NCBI RefSeq assembly: GCF_051859025.1
Contig: NZ_JBHYGL010000016.1
Location: 1 to 64,000 of the forward strand
Direction of reading: 5' to 3'
Origin: Falsiroseomonas sp051859025
GTDB taxonomy: Bacteria; Pseudomonadota; Alphaproteobacteria; Acetobacterales; Acetobacteraceae
DNA length: 64,000 nucleotides
The notes under the pieces are model-generated. The model saw nothing but the letters and a program-made list of their open reading frames with translations, was not told the DNA's origin and made no database searches. Each line of letters begins with the position of its first letter. Within the stretch, counting starts at the first letter, position 1. Positions 11,522 to 19,586 of the stretch are shown here, piece by piece. The position numbers and the translations under genes are program-made.

Positions 11522-12913
11522 ATGAGCACGCCCCCTCGCAAGCTTTTCGGCACCGATGGCATTCGCGGCAAGGCCAACCAGCCGCCGATGGATGCCGGCA
11601 CCGCGCTCCGGCTCGGCCAGGCGACGGGGCGGTTCTTCAACCGCGGCAGCCACCGGCACCGCGTGGTGATCGGCAAGGATACGCGCCTGTCCGGCTACAT
11701 GCTGGAACCCGCGCTGACCGCGGGCTTCGTCGGCGCGGGGATGGATGTGATGCTGGTGGGGCCGATCCCGACGCCCGCCATCGCCATGCTGACGCGGAGC
11801 CTCCGCTGCGACCTCGGCGTGATGATCTCGGCCAGCCACAACCTCTTCGAGGATAACGGCATCAAGCTGTTCGGGCCGGACGGCCTCAAGCTGTCCGATG
11901 CGCAGGAGGCGGAGATCGAGGCGCTGATGGATGCGCCCAACTTTCTCGAGTCCCTGGCGGCGCCGACGAAGCTGGGGCGGGCCAACAGGCTTGAGGACGC
12001 GCCGGGGCGCTACATCGAGAGTGCGAAGGCGAGCTTTCCGAAGGGGCGCAGCCTCGATGGGCTGCGCATCGCGATCGATTGCGCGCATGGCGCGGCGTAC
12101 CGCGTGGCGCCGACGGTGCTGTGGGAATTGGGGGCGGAGGTCGTGCCGCTCGGTGTTTCTCCCGATGGCTTCAACATCAACCGGGATTGCGGGGCGACGG
12201 CGCCGGGCAAGTTGGCGGAGCTGGTGCGGGAGAGGCGCGCGGATCTCGGCATCGCGCTGGATGGGGATGCGGACCGGCTGGTGCTGGTCGATGAACAGGG
12301 CCGGGTGATCGATGGGGACCAGATCCTGGCCACCATCGCGGGGTCCTGGCACCGGCAGGGACGGCTGGTGGGCGGCGGCGTCGTCGCGACCGTCATGTCC
12401 AACCTCGGTCTGGAACGGCACCTGGAGGGGCTGGGCCTGGCCCTGCATCGCACCCAGGTCGGCGACCGCTATGTGGGGGAACGGATGCGGGAGGCTGGCT
12501 GCAATTTGGGCGGGGAGCAGTCCGGCCATGTGATCCTGTCCGATTTCGGCACCACGGGGGATGGGTTGGTGGCTGCGCTGCAGGTGCTGGCGCTGCTGGT
12601 GGAGGAAGGGCGGCCGGCCAGCGAGGTCTGCCGGCGGTTCGAGCCTCTGCCCCAGCGCCTGGTGAATATCCGCTTCACGGGGGCCTCCCCGCTCGGCGAT
12701 GCGGAGGTGAAGCGGGGGATCGAGGCCGCCGGCGAGCGGCTCGGCAAGCGCGGGCGCGTGCTGGTGCGGGCGAGCGGGACGGAGCCGCTGATCCGCGTGA
12801 TGGCGGAAGCGGAGGATGAGGGGGAGATGCGCGGCACCGTGGACGATCTGGCGGCGCTGATCCGCGCCCGGGCGGCGGCGGGCGCGCTGAAGAAGGTGGG
12901 GGCGGCGGAATGA
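11522..12913 (+). CDS. glmM: Phosphoglucosamine mutase
   Basis: The 463-residue enzyme interconverts glucosamine-6-phosphate and glucosamine-1-phosphate on the path to UDP-GlcNAc for peptidoglycan and lipid A. It shows the start KLFGTDGIRGKAN, the phosphoserine loop MISASHNLFEDNGIKLFG, the metal-binding loop ALDGDADRLVLVD, the sugar-binding loop GGEQSGHVILSDFGTTGDG, and the phosphate-binding loop VRASGTEPLIRVMAE. All are intact. It lies 42 bases after the sugar ABC ATPase and overlaps thiD by four bases. Folate and glmM genes are also close neighbours in many alphaproteobacteria. Confidence 0.97.
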   Translation: MSTPPRKLFGTDGIRGKANQPPMDAGTALRLGQATGRFFNRGSHRHRVVIGKDTRLSGYMLEPALTAGFVGAGMDVMLVGPIPTPAIAMLTRSLRCDLGVMISASHNLFEDNGIKLFGPDGLKLSDAQEAEIEALMDAPNFLESLAAPTKLGRANRLEDAPGRYIESAKASFPKGRSLDGLRIAIDCAHGAAYRVAPTVLWELGAEVVPLGVSPDGFNINRDCGATAPGKLAELVRERRADLGIALDGDADRLVLVDEQGRVIDGDQILATIAGSWHRQGRLVGGGVVATVMSNLGLERHLEGLGLALHRTQVGDRYVGERMREAGCNLGGEQSGHVILSDFGTTGDGLVAALQVLALLVEEGRPASEVCRRFEPLPQRLVNIRFTGASPLGDAEVKRGIEAAGERLGKRGRVLVRASGTEPLIRVMAEAEDEGEMRGTVDDLAALIRARAAAGALKKVGAAE

Positions 12914-13734
12914 CCGCGCCCCGGGGCAGGGTGCTGGTTTGCGCGGGGTCCGATTCCGGCGGCGGCGCGGGCATCCAGGCGGATATCAAGGCGATCACGG
13001 CGCTTGGCGGGTTCGCCGCGACGGCGGTGACGGCGCTGACGGCGCAGAACACGCTGGGGGTGCAGGGGGTGGTCGGTGTGGCTGCCGATTTCATCCGCCT
13101 GCAGATCCGGATGGTGCTGGAGGATATCGGCGCCGACGCGATCAAGACCGGGATGCTGGCGGACAGCGCGACGATCGAGGCGGTGTGCGGCGCGCTGGAG
13201 GTCTACGGCCCGGGCATCCCGCTGGTGGCGGACCCCGTGATGGTGGCCAAGGGCGGGCACCCGCTGCTGGCGGCGGAGGCGGTGGCGACGCTGAAGGCGC
13301 GGCTGATGCCGATGGCCGCCATCATCACGCCGAACCTGCCGGAGGCCGAGGCGCTGACGGGACTGACCATCACGACCGTCGATGACATGAAGCGCGCGGC
13401 CGATGCGCTGCTGCAGCAGGGCGTGCGGGCGGTGCTGCTGAAGGGCGGGCACCTCGACGGCCCCGTGCTGACGGACCTGCTGGCGACGGCGGAGGGCATG
13501 GAGAGCTTCGAGAGCGCGCGGATCGACAGCCGCCATACCCATGGCACGGGCTGCACCCTGGCCTCGGCCCTGGCCTGCGGGCTGGCGCAGGGCATGGGGC
13601 TGCGGGCGGCGGTGGTGCGGGCGCGGGGCTATGTGCGGGCGGCGATGCTGGCGGCGCCAGGGCTCGGCCAGGGGCATGGGCCGCTCGGCCATGGCGTGAC
13701 GATGGACCCGGCGCGGGTGGAGCAGCTTTCTTGA
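12910..13734 (+). CDS. thiD: Hydroxymethylpyrimidine/phosphomethylpyrimidine kinase
   Basis: The 274-residue ribokinase-fold enzyme phosphorylates HMP and HMP-P in thiamine synthesis. Motifs are CAGSDSGGGAGIQADIKA at the N terminus, FAATAVTALTAQNT, VADPVMVAKGG, ITPNLPEAEAL, and the anion hole HTHGTGCTLASALA. The start overlaps the glmM stop by four bases. No TPP riboswitch or other thi gene was found next to it, so it is a housekeeping kinase read with glmM. Confidence 0.95.
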   Translation: MTAPRGRVLVCAGSDSGGGAGIQADIKAITALGGFAATAVTALTAQNTLGVQGVVGVAADFIRLQIRMVLEDIGADAIKTGMLADSATIEAVCGALEVYGPGIPLVADPVMVAKGGHPLLAAEAVATLKARLMPMAAIITPNLPEAEALTGLTITTVDDMKRAADALLQQGVRAVLLKGGHLDGPVLTDLLATAEGMESFESARIDSRHTHGTGCTLASALACGLAQGMGLRAAVVRARGYVRAAMLAAPGLGQGHGPLGHGVTMDPARVEQLS

Positions 13735-14615
13735 GAACCTACGACTACGTCACGGTCGATGTCTTCACCGACCGGCGCTTCGGCGGCAACCAGCTGGCGG
13801 TGTTCCCCGATGCCCGGGGGATGAACGACGCGGAGATGCAGGCGCTGGCGGCGGAGATGAACCTCTCCGAGACCACCTTCGTGCTGCCGCCTTCGGACCC
13901 CGCCAACACGGCGCGCGTGCGGATCTTCCACCGCACGGCGGAGATGCCCTTCGCGGGGCACCCGAATGTCGGCACGGGCTATGTGCTGGCGGAGCGTGCC
14001 GTGGAGGGGCTGCTGCGGTTCGAGGAGATCGCGGGGCTGGTCGAGGTGCGGCTGGACCGCGACGCGGCCGGCACCGTGACGGGCGCCACCATCGCGGCAC
14101 CGCAGGCGCTGACGATCGGGCCGGCGATGAGCGTCGAGATCGCGGCCGCATGTGCCGGGATCGACCCCGCCGGGATCGTCACCACGCGGCACCATCCCAC
14201 CATCGCCAGCGATGGCGGCAACCCTCGCCTGCTGGTGGAGGTGACGGAAGCCGCGATGGCCGCCGCATCACCGGATATCGCGGCGTTCCGCCGTGCGGTG
14301 GCGGAGACGCCGGCGCTGGGCGGCAAGCTGTCGCTGTATCTCTATCGGCCGGAGGGGACTGGGTTGCGGGCCCGCATGTTCTCGCCCCTTGCCGGGACCT
14401 GGGAGGATGCGGCGACCGGCAGCGCGGCAACGCCGCTGGCGGGTTTTCTCCTGCACCTGTCGGGCGCGCAGCAAGGCGCCTGGGACATAACCCAGGGGGT
14501 GGAGATGGGGCGGCCGAGCCTGCTGCGCACCACGGCGCGGCGGTCCCCGGATGGGATCCGGGCGACGGTTGGTGGCGGCTGCGTGCCGATGTTCAGGGGC
14601 AGCGTGACATTGTGA
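13731..14615 (+). CDS. PhzF family isomerase-like protein
   Basis: The 294-residue protein belongs to the PhzF/diaminopimelate-epimerase-like fold. It shows YDYVTVDVFTDRRFGGNQLAV at the N terminus, MNLSETTFVLPP with the conserved acidic residue, RIFHRTAEMPFAGHPNVGTG, and GTWEDAATGSAATPLAGFL near the end. PhzF itself isomerises a phenazine precursor; most genomic homologs have unknown substrates, and there are no phenazine genes here. The apparent start is TTG 13731, overlapping the thiD stop by four bases; this fits the operon but the unusual start codon makes the N terminus slightly uncertain. Confidence 0.88.
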   Translation: MRTYDYVTVDVFTDRRFGGNQLAVFPDARGMNDAEMQALAAEMNLSETTFVLPPSDPANTARVRIFHRTAEMPFAGHPNVGTGYVLAERAVEGLLRFEEIAGLVEVRLDRDAAGTVTGATIAAPQALTIGPAMSVEIAAACAGIDPAGIVTTRHHPTIASDGGNPRLLVEVTEAAMAAASPDIAAFRRAVAETPALGGKLSLYLYRPEGTGLRARMFSPLAGTWEDAATGSAATPLAGFLLHLSGAQQGAWDITQGVEMGRPSLLRTTARRSPDGIRATVGGGCVPMFRGSVTL

Positions 14616-15571
14616 AGATCGACCAGGTGATGCGGACGGCGCCGACTCTGGCCTTCCTGCCGCTGCCGCTGCTGGCCATGCCGATGGGCCTGGGCGGGGT
14701 CGGCCTGGCCTGGCGGCAGGCCGCGCTGACGCTCGACATCACGGGGCTGGTGGGGGAGGCGCTGCTGGCGCTGACCGTGCTGGTCTGGGTCGGGATCGTC
14801 GGCGCGCAGGGGTGGCGCTGGTGGCGGCATCCCGATGCCTTCGCGCAGGAGGCCGCGAATCCGATACGGCTGGCCTTCCTGGCGGCGCCGACCATCGGGC
14901 TGATGATCACCGCCGCCGCGGCCTGGCCCTACGCCCCCCGGCTGGGCGCTGCCTTGTGGGCGCTGGCGGTGCCGCTGCACCTGTTGGTGGCGATGCTGCT
15001 GCTGCGCCGCGTGCTGCTGGGCCGCGCCGATGCGGCAATGCTGGCGCCGCCGTTGCTGATCCCCTTCGTCGGCAACATCCTGGCGCCGGCGCTGGGCGCG
15101 CGGATGGGCTTCATCGATGCGTCCTGGATGATGTTCGGCGTGGGGCTGCTGCTGTGGCTGATCATGATGCCGCTGCTGCTGCATCGCTTCTTCGCCGGGC
15201 CGAAACTGCCGGCGCCGCTGCTGCCCTCCGTCGCCATCTTCCTGGCGCCGCCGGCGGTGGGGGCGCTGGCGCTGGTGGCGCTGACGGGGCAGGCGGGGGG
15301 CGCGAGCCTGGCGCTGACGGGGCTCGCGGTGCTGATCGCGGCGGTGCTGGTTTCCATGGCGCGGCACTTCGCGGCGCTGCCCTTCAGCATTGTCTGGTGG
15401 AGCTTCACCTTCCCCGCCGCCGCCTTCGCCATCCTGGTGATGGTGGAGGATTTCCATCCGTTGCTGTGCTGGGTTGCGCTGGGCGTTGCCACGGGCATCA
15501 CCGGCCATGTCGCCTGGCGCACGGCGATGGCGGCGAAGGGCGGGGTGTTCTTCCGCGCGGAAGGGCATTGA
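14612..15571 (+). CDS. SLAC1/TehA family anion channel-like membrane protein
   Basis: The 319-residue protein starts at GTG 14612, overlapping the previous stop. It has about ten transmembrane helices and starts with TLAFLPLPLLAMPMGLGGVGLAW. Conserved elements include FVGNILAPALGARMGFID, LPFSIVWWSFTFPAAAFAI, and a final block WVALGVATGITGHVAWRT. The TDT/SLAC1 family includes TehA, malate permease Mae1 and plant SLAC1; bacterial members are pores of uncertain substrate. Linkage to tellurite resistance is historical and not supported here, because no tehB is adjacent. Confidence 0.85.
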   Translation: MKIDQVMRTAPTLAFLPLPLLAMPMGLGGVGLAWRQAALTLDITGLVGEALLALTVLVWVGIVGAQGWRWWRHPDAFAQEAANPIRLAFLAAPTIGLMITAAAAWPYAPRLGAALWALAVPLHLLVAMLLLRRVLLGRADAAMLAPPLLIPFVGNILAPALGARMGFIDASWMMFGVGLLLWLIMMPLLLHRFFAGPKLPAPLLPSVAIFLAPPAVGALALVALTGQAGGASLALTGLAVLIAAVLVSMARHFAALPFSIVWWSFTFPAAAFAILVMVEDFHPLLCWVALGVATGITGHVAWRTAMAAKGGVFFRAEGH

Positions 15572-15574
15572 GCG

Positions 15575-15841
15575 TCAGCCGCCGCTGATCGCCGTCATCA
15601 CCAGCATCTCGCTGCCCGGGGGCAGGGGCGTTGCCAGCCCCGCCTTTTCGCCGCCGACGAAAACATTGATGTGGCGGCGGATGGCGGGGGTGGTGTCGCA
15701 GATCCGGCCCTTCATGCCGGGGTGGCGCGCCTCCAGCGCCGCGATCGCCTCCGCCACCGTCTTGGCCTCAAGCTCGAACCGACGAGGCGCGCCGGGGAAC
15801 AGGCGCGCCAGCGCCGCGGGGATGGTGACGGAGACCGTCAC
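15575..15841 (-). CDS. MoaD/ThiS family ubiquitin-like protein
   Basis: The 88-residue beta-grasp protein has the C-terminal diglycine (MTAISGG) used for adenylation and sulfur transfer by MoaD and ThiS. Other marks are VTIPAALARLFPGAPRRFEL and INVFVGGEKAGLATPLPPGS. No moaE, moeB or thiF is near; the partner gene just upstream encodes a BNR-propeller protein, and the two overlap by four bases, so they are coupled. Its sulfur-carrier or conjugating role is therefore open. It is convergent with the SLAC1 gene, with only three bases between the stops. Confidence 0.85.
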   Translation of the reverse strand: MTVSVTIPAALARLFPGAPRRFELEAKTVAEAIAALEARHPGMKGRICDTTPAIRRHINVFVGGEKAGLATPLPPGSEMLVMTAISGG

Positions 15842-16917
15842 GGCAGCACCATCGTCTCCACGGAGGTGATGGTGGGCAAATGGCGGGCGATGCAGCGCCA
15901 GGTCTCGCCCTCATCCGCGCTGGCGTAGAGTTCGCCGCTGCCGGTGCCGAAATAGACGCCGGCGGGGTCCAGGCGGTCCACCGCCATGGCCTGGCGCAGC
16001 ACGCCGAAGAAGGCGTTGCCCTGCGGCAGGCCGCTGCGCAGCGCCTGCCAGGTCTTGCCTCGGTCCCGGCTTCGCCAGACGGCGGCGGAGGCATCGGGCA
16101 TGAAGCGGCCGGCGGTGTCGCCGTTCAGGGGCAGCAGGAAGACCGTATCCGGGTCGCGCGGATGGGCGGCGGCGGGGAAGCCGAAGGAGGAGGGGAGCCC
16201 GGCCTCGATGCTGGTCCAGTTCCGGCCGGCATCCGGGCTGCGATACATGCCGCAGTGGTTCTGCTGGTAGAGCAGGTCCGGCTGGCCGGCGGCCATGACC
16301 AGGCTGTGCACGCATTGCCCGACTTCGGGGTAGCGCTGGTCCTCCGGCGCGTAGTCGGCGCGGGTGCCGCGGTTGCGGGGTTCCCAGCTTTCGCCGCCAT
16401 CGGCGGTGTGGAAGACGCCGGCGGCGGAGATCGCGATATGCAGGCTGGCGGGGTCCTGCGGGTGCGGGACGATGTGGTGCAGGATCAGCCCGCCGCCGCC
16501 GGGCTGCCAATGGGGGCGGGACGGGTGGGCCTTCAGGGCGGGCAGGGGCGTGAAGCTGCGGCCGCCATCGGTGCTGCGGAACAGGCCGGCGGGCTCCACG
16601 CCCGCGTGGAGGACGCCATGGGCCAGCGCCAGGCTCCACACAGCCTTCACCGGCGCCTCGCCCTCCGGGTTGGCGAGGCCCTGGCTGGAATGGGTCCAGG
16701 TCTCGCCGAGGTCGTCGGATTGCCAGACGGCAGGGCCGAACCATTCATTGCCGCCGCCGGCCAGGATGCGACCCGTGGCGGCGTCGCCGATCATGTGGTT
16801 GATCGGCCAGGCCTCGCAGAAGGGACCGCGCAGCGACCAGGCCTGCCGCCCCGCATCGCCCTTCAGGATGAAGGCGCCCTTGCGGGTGCCGAGGAGCAGG
16901 ATGACGCGGCCGGCCAT
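15838..16917 (-). CDS. BNR/Asp-box beta-propeller (sialidase-like) protein
   Basis: The 359-residue protein starts at ATG 16917 with AGGAG seven bases upstream on the minus strand. It holds repeated Asp-box motifs (SDDLGETWTH, STDGGRSFTP, TADGGESWEP, SPDAGRNWTS, SRDRGKTWQA, SADEGETWRC), which make a propeller like VPS10/sialidase-like proteins. It has no signal peptide and no recognisable sialidase catalytic set, so exo-sialidase activity should not be assumed. It precedes and overlaps the MoaD-like gene. A palindrome lies across its probable promoter. Confidence 0.85.
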   Translation of the reverse strand: MAGRVILLLGTRKGAFILKGDAGRQAWSLRGPFCEAWPINHMIGDAATGRILAGGGNEWFGPAVWQSDDLGETWTHSSQGLANPEGEAPVKAVWSLALAHGVLHAGVEPAGLFRSTDGGRSFTPLPALKAHPSRPHWQPGGGGLILHHIVPHPQDPASLHIAISAAGVFHTADGGESWEPRNRGTRADYAPEDQRYPEVGQCVHSLVMAAGQPDLLYQQNHCGMYRSPDAGRNWTSIEAGLPSSFGFPAAAHPRDPDTVFLLPLNGDTAGRFMPDASAAVWRSRDRGKTWQALRSGLPQGNAFFGVLRQAMAVDRLDPAGVYFGTGSGELYASADEGETWRCIARHLPTITSVETMVLP

Positions 16918-16940
16918 GGGATGGCTCCTATGATTAACCT

Positions 16941-16978
16941 TACGGTTAACCGTAGGGATGTTTCCGAGGCGGGGTCAA
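16941..16978 (-). promoter_or_regulatory. Probable promoter with palindromic operator upstream of the BNR/MoaD pair
   Basis: On the minus strand a -35-like TTGACC (16978-16973) is followed after 18 bases by TACGGT, which lies inside the perfect palindrome TACGGTTAACCGTA (16941-16954). A further TTAACC copy sits at 16934-16939. A palindrome covering the -10 element is what a repressor-controlled promoter looks like. The regulator is not identifiable. Confidence 0.5.
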
Positions 16979-16994
16979 GCCCGTCAGGCGGGTG

Positions 16995-17969
16995 CTACCC
17001 CTCCCGCCAGGGGCGCCGCTGCCACAGGCCGCGGATCGCGGCGTAGTCCTCCGTCATCATGCGCTTGTAGTCCTCGCCGATCAGGGGGCGGAGTGGCATG
17101 CCGGTGCGTTCGGCATCGGCGATCATGGCGGGGTCGGCCAGCGCCTCCCGGAAGGCATTGCGCAGGCGCTCCACGATCTCGGCCGGCATGCCGGGCGGGC
17201 CCGCGATGCCGCGGGCGGAACCGCCGAGCACGTCGAAGCCCTGTTCGCGGAAGGTGGGGACCTGGCCGGTGGGTGCCCAGCGCGTCGGCCCGCCCTGGCC
17301 GAGGCAGCGCATCCGGCCCTCCCGCAGCATCTGGAGCCCCTCGCTCATGTTCAGGCTGCCGATGGGAAGCGATCCGCCGAGGACATCGCGCATCACGGGG
17401 GCGGTGCCGTTGTAGGGGACATGCAGCAGGCGGCAGCCCGCCGCTTCCTCGAAGCCGAGTTGCAGCAGGTGGTCGTCGCTGCCGATGCCGGCGGTGCCGA
17501 CGCCGATGCCCTCCGGGTTGCGGCGGGCGGCGGCCTGGACGTCGGCCAGGGTCTGCCAGGGGCTGTCGGCGCGCACCCAGAAGCCGCCGGGGTCGTCCAC
17601 GACATTGGCGATGTAGGTGAAATCCTCCGGCCGGTAGCGGGGGCGGCGTTCGACCGCGATGGCGTGCATCGCGGTGTTGGTGACGGCGCCGAGCGTGTAG
17701 CCGTCCGGGGCGGCGTTGAAATTGGCCTCGAACCCCAGCTGCCCCGCAGCACCGGCGCGGTTGACCACGGCGAAGCGGGCGCCGGGCAGGCGGGGCTGCA
17801 CGAAGTGGATGATGGGGCGGACCATGTTGTCCACGCCGCCGCCGGGGGGGAAGGGGACGATGACCTCGATCGCCCTATCGGCCGGCCAGGCGGCCAGCGC
17901 GATGCGGGGGGCTGCGAGCAGCGCGGCGGTGCCGGCGGCGGCGGCCAGCAGGGCGCGGCGGGTTGTCAT
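16995..17969 (-). CDS. Bug/TctC family periplasmic tricarboxylate-type receptor
   Basis: The 324-residue protein starts at ATG 17969, preceded on the minus strand by AGGGAGG. It has a signal peptide (TTRRALLAAAAGTAALLAAP) and the Bug fold: IEVIVPFPPGGGVDNMVRPI, VVNRAGAAGQLGFEANFNA, DGYTLGAVTNTAMHAI. The family binds small carboxylates such as citrate, aspartate or nicotinate. No tctA or tctB membrane gene is in the window, so it is an orphan receptor, as is very common in Acetobacteraceae and Burkholderiales. The PFPPGGG loop is a slight variant of the usual PFAAGGP/PFPPGGP. Confidence 0.9.
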   Translation of the reverse strand: MTTRRALLAAAAGTAALLAAPRIALAAWPADRAIEVIVPFPPGGGVDNMVRPIIHFVQPRLPGARFAVVNRAGAAGQLGFEANFNAAPDGYTLGAVTNTAMHAIAVERRPRYRPEDFTYIANVVDDPGGFWVRADSPWQTLADVQAAARRNPEGIGVGTAGIGSDDHLLQLGFEEAAGCRLLHVPYNGTAPVMRDVLGGSLPIGSLNMSEGLQMLREGRMRCLGQGGPTRWAPTGQVPTFREQGFDVLGGSARGIAGPPGMPAEIVERLRNAFREALADPAMIADAERTGMPLRPLIGEDYKRMMTEDYAAIRGLWQRRPWREG

Positions 17970-18132
17970 GGTGGATCCTCCCTGGATTGTTGGTGCCAGC
18001 ATGGCGGGCCAGCGGGGGGCGCGGCAAGGGCGCGCCAGGCCAGAGGCATTGCCGATGGCGGCGAGAGGAACCGCGTCTTGGCCGGCCGGGGGCCCGCTGG
18101 GGCAGAAGCGGGGCGCCCACCGAGGTGACACC

Positions 18133-18612
18133 ATGCCCCGCCACATGCCCCGCCACGCCGTCCCGATCGCCTGTCTGGCCCTGTTCGGCTTCCCCGCCTT
18201 GGCGCAGACGCCGCTGCCCTGCAGGGTCGGGCCCTTCGCGAAGGATGGGCATTTGGTGGCGGAAGCCATCGAGGCGGTGGCGGATGGCCAGGCGGGGCGG
18301 GTGGAATACCGGCTGCGGCTGCGCAACCCCTATCCCTGGCCGGCGGCGGTGCTGGCCGGCATCGCCGGGCCGGGCGTGGAGCAACCGCCGGCGGAGCCCG
18401 TGGTGATCCCGCCGCGGGAGGCTCGGCTGGTGCCGGCCGGCGCGGGGCGCGGGCCGGGCGCGGAGGATTGGCGCGCGGCGATCAGCATCCCCTTCTGCGT
18501 GGTGCCTGCCCCGGGCCGGGCGGCGCTGGTGTCAGGCCATCCCGCGGTCCCGCCGCGTGGCGTCGAGGTCATCCGCGATGAAGGCGCGCACCAGATCTTC
18601 CAGCGATTCTGA
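18133..18612 (+). CDS. Hypothetical secreted protein
   Basis: This frame of 159 residues starts at ATG 18133 with GAGGTG at 18122-18127. The N terminus HAVPIACLALFGFPALAQ is a good Sec signal with cleavage after ALAQ, and the mature part has two cysteines (LPCRVGPF and IPFCVVPA) that could form a disulfide. VEYRLRLRNPYPWPAAVLAG suggests a beta-sandwich surface. I do not recognise the family. Its last 81 bases overlap the convergent dehydrogenase gene, so either its true end or its reality is less certain than that of its neighbour. Confidence 0.6.
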   Translation: MPRHMPRHAVPIACLALFGFPALAQTPLPCRVGPFAKDGHLVAEAIEAVADGQAGRVEYRLRLRNPYPWPAAVLAGIAGPGVEQPPAEPVVIPPREARLVPAGAGRGPGAEDWRAAISIPFCVVPAPGRAALVSGHPAVPPRGVEVIRDEGAHQIFQRF

Positions 18613-19518
18613 CCGGACGAAGCCGAGGCCCGGGGCGCGGGTGGCGGCGAAGGCGGCGGGCCAGCCGGCAACGATCGCCTCCACCTCCGCATCCGGCACG
18701 CGCTTGGCGAGCGCCCGGGCCTCGGGGCCGGCGACGGCGGCGAGCGCGTCCAGCATCTGGCCGATGGTGGCGGAGATGCCGGGCGGGTTGATGCCGCGGT
18801 CGCGGCCGAGCGTGGCGCTGTCCATCCCGGCGGCGTGGGCCAGCCAATCCACCGCGCGGCGCGGGGAACAGACCCAGACGCGGAAATCCTCCGGCACCGG
18901 GAACTGGGCGGGCAGGCCGAGGAGCGGTTCGCGCACCACGGCGGAGACGAAGGAGCTGGCGGCGCGGTTCGGGCGGCCGGGGCGGACCATCACCGTCGGC
19001 AGGCGGATCGAGACCACGTCGAGAAAGCCGCGCCGCGTGGCATCCGCCAGCAGCAACTCCCCGATCGCCTTCTGGGCCCCGTAGCTGTTGGTGGGCAACT
19101 GCCGGCCCTCATCCGGCACCATCGCATCCTGGCCCCCGTCGAAGGAGGCGACGGAGGAGGTGAAGACCACGCGGGGGGGCTCGGGCAGGGCGCGGCAGGC
19201 ATCAATCAGGGCCTGGGTGCCGGTGATGTTGACGCGGATGCCGAGGTCGTAATCGGCCTCCGCCGCCGCGCTGACGACGGCGGCCAGGTGGATGACGATG
19301 CTGGTGCCGGGGGGGATGGCGGCCTTCAGCGTGGCGGTGTCGGCCACGTCGCCCGCCAGGCAGCGGATGGGGAAGGGGGCGTCCAGCGGCGCGGGCTGGT
19401 TCAGGTCGAACAGCGTCAGGCCGGTGATGGGCCTGCCGCCGATGGCGCCATCGGCGGCGAAGCGCGCCGCCAGTTTCCGGCCGAGGAACCCCCCGCCGCC
19501 CAGGATCGTGACCTGCAT
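18532..19518 (-). CDS. NAD-dependent epimerase/dehydratase, D-erythronate dehydrogenase (DenD)-like
   Basis: The 328-residue extended SDR has the nucleotide-binding VTILGGGGFLGRKLAARF, the FTSSVASFDGG serine segment and the catalytic YGAQK (Y-x-x-x-K). Features such as GDVADTATLKAAIPPG and CSPRRAVDWLAHAAGMD match the DenD group, which oxidises D-erythronate at C2 in four-carbon acid sugar degradation. Partner genes of that pathway (otnK, otnC, otnI) are not seen nearby, so DenD is the best family label rather than a proven activity. Bug receptors on both sides suggest organic-acid use. Confidence 0.8.
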   Translation of the reverse strand: MQVTILGGGGFLGRKLAARFAADGAIGGRPITGLTLFDLNQPAPLDAPFPIRCLAGDVADTATLKAAIPPGTSIVIHLAAVVSAAAEADYDLGIRVNITGTQALIDACRALPEPPRVVFTSSVASFDGGQDAMVPDEGRQLPTNSYGAQKAIGELLLADATRRGFLDVVSIRLPTVMVRPGRPNRAASSFVSAVVREPLLGLPAQFPVPEDFRVWVCSPRRAVDWLAHAAGMDSATLGRDRGINPPGISATIGQMLDALAAVAGPEARALAKRVPDAEVEAIVAGWPAAFAATRAPGLGFVRSESLEDLVRAFIADDLDATRRDRGMA

Positions 19519-19586
19519 GAACGCCCCCGCATCGAATCGGCCGCCACGTTGCCGCCCCGGCGCCGCCGCGCCAAGGTGGGGGCACC

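Noticed and set aside
12630..12650. tRNA-like GGTTCGA segment
   Set aside because: It lies inside glmM and no cloverleaf can be built around it; no tRNA genes were found in the window.
12880..12960. TPP riboswitch expected near thiD
   Set aside because: thiD overlaps glmM by four bases, leaving no leader, and no THI-box core was seen.
14612..15571. Naming the SLAC1-family gene tehA for tellurite resistance
   Set aside because: No tehB methyltransferase is nearby, and the family is functionally diverse.
15838..16917. Calling the BNR protein a sialidase
   Set aside because: Asp-boxes are structural; the Arg triad and Tyr/Glu nucleophile of sialidases were not found and there is no export signal.
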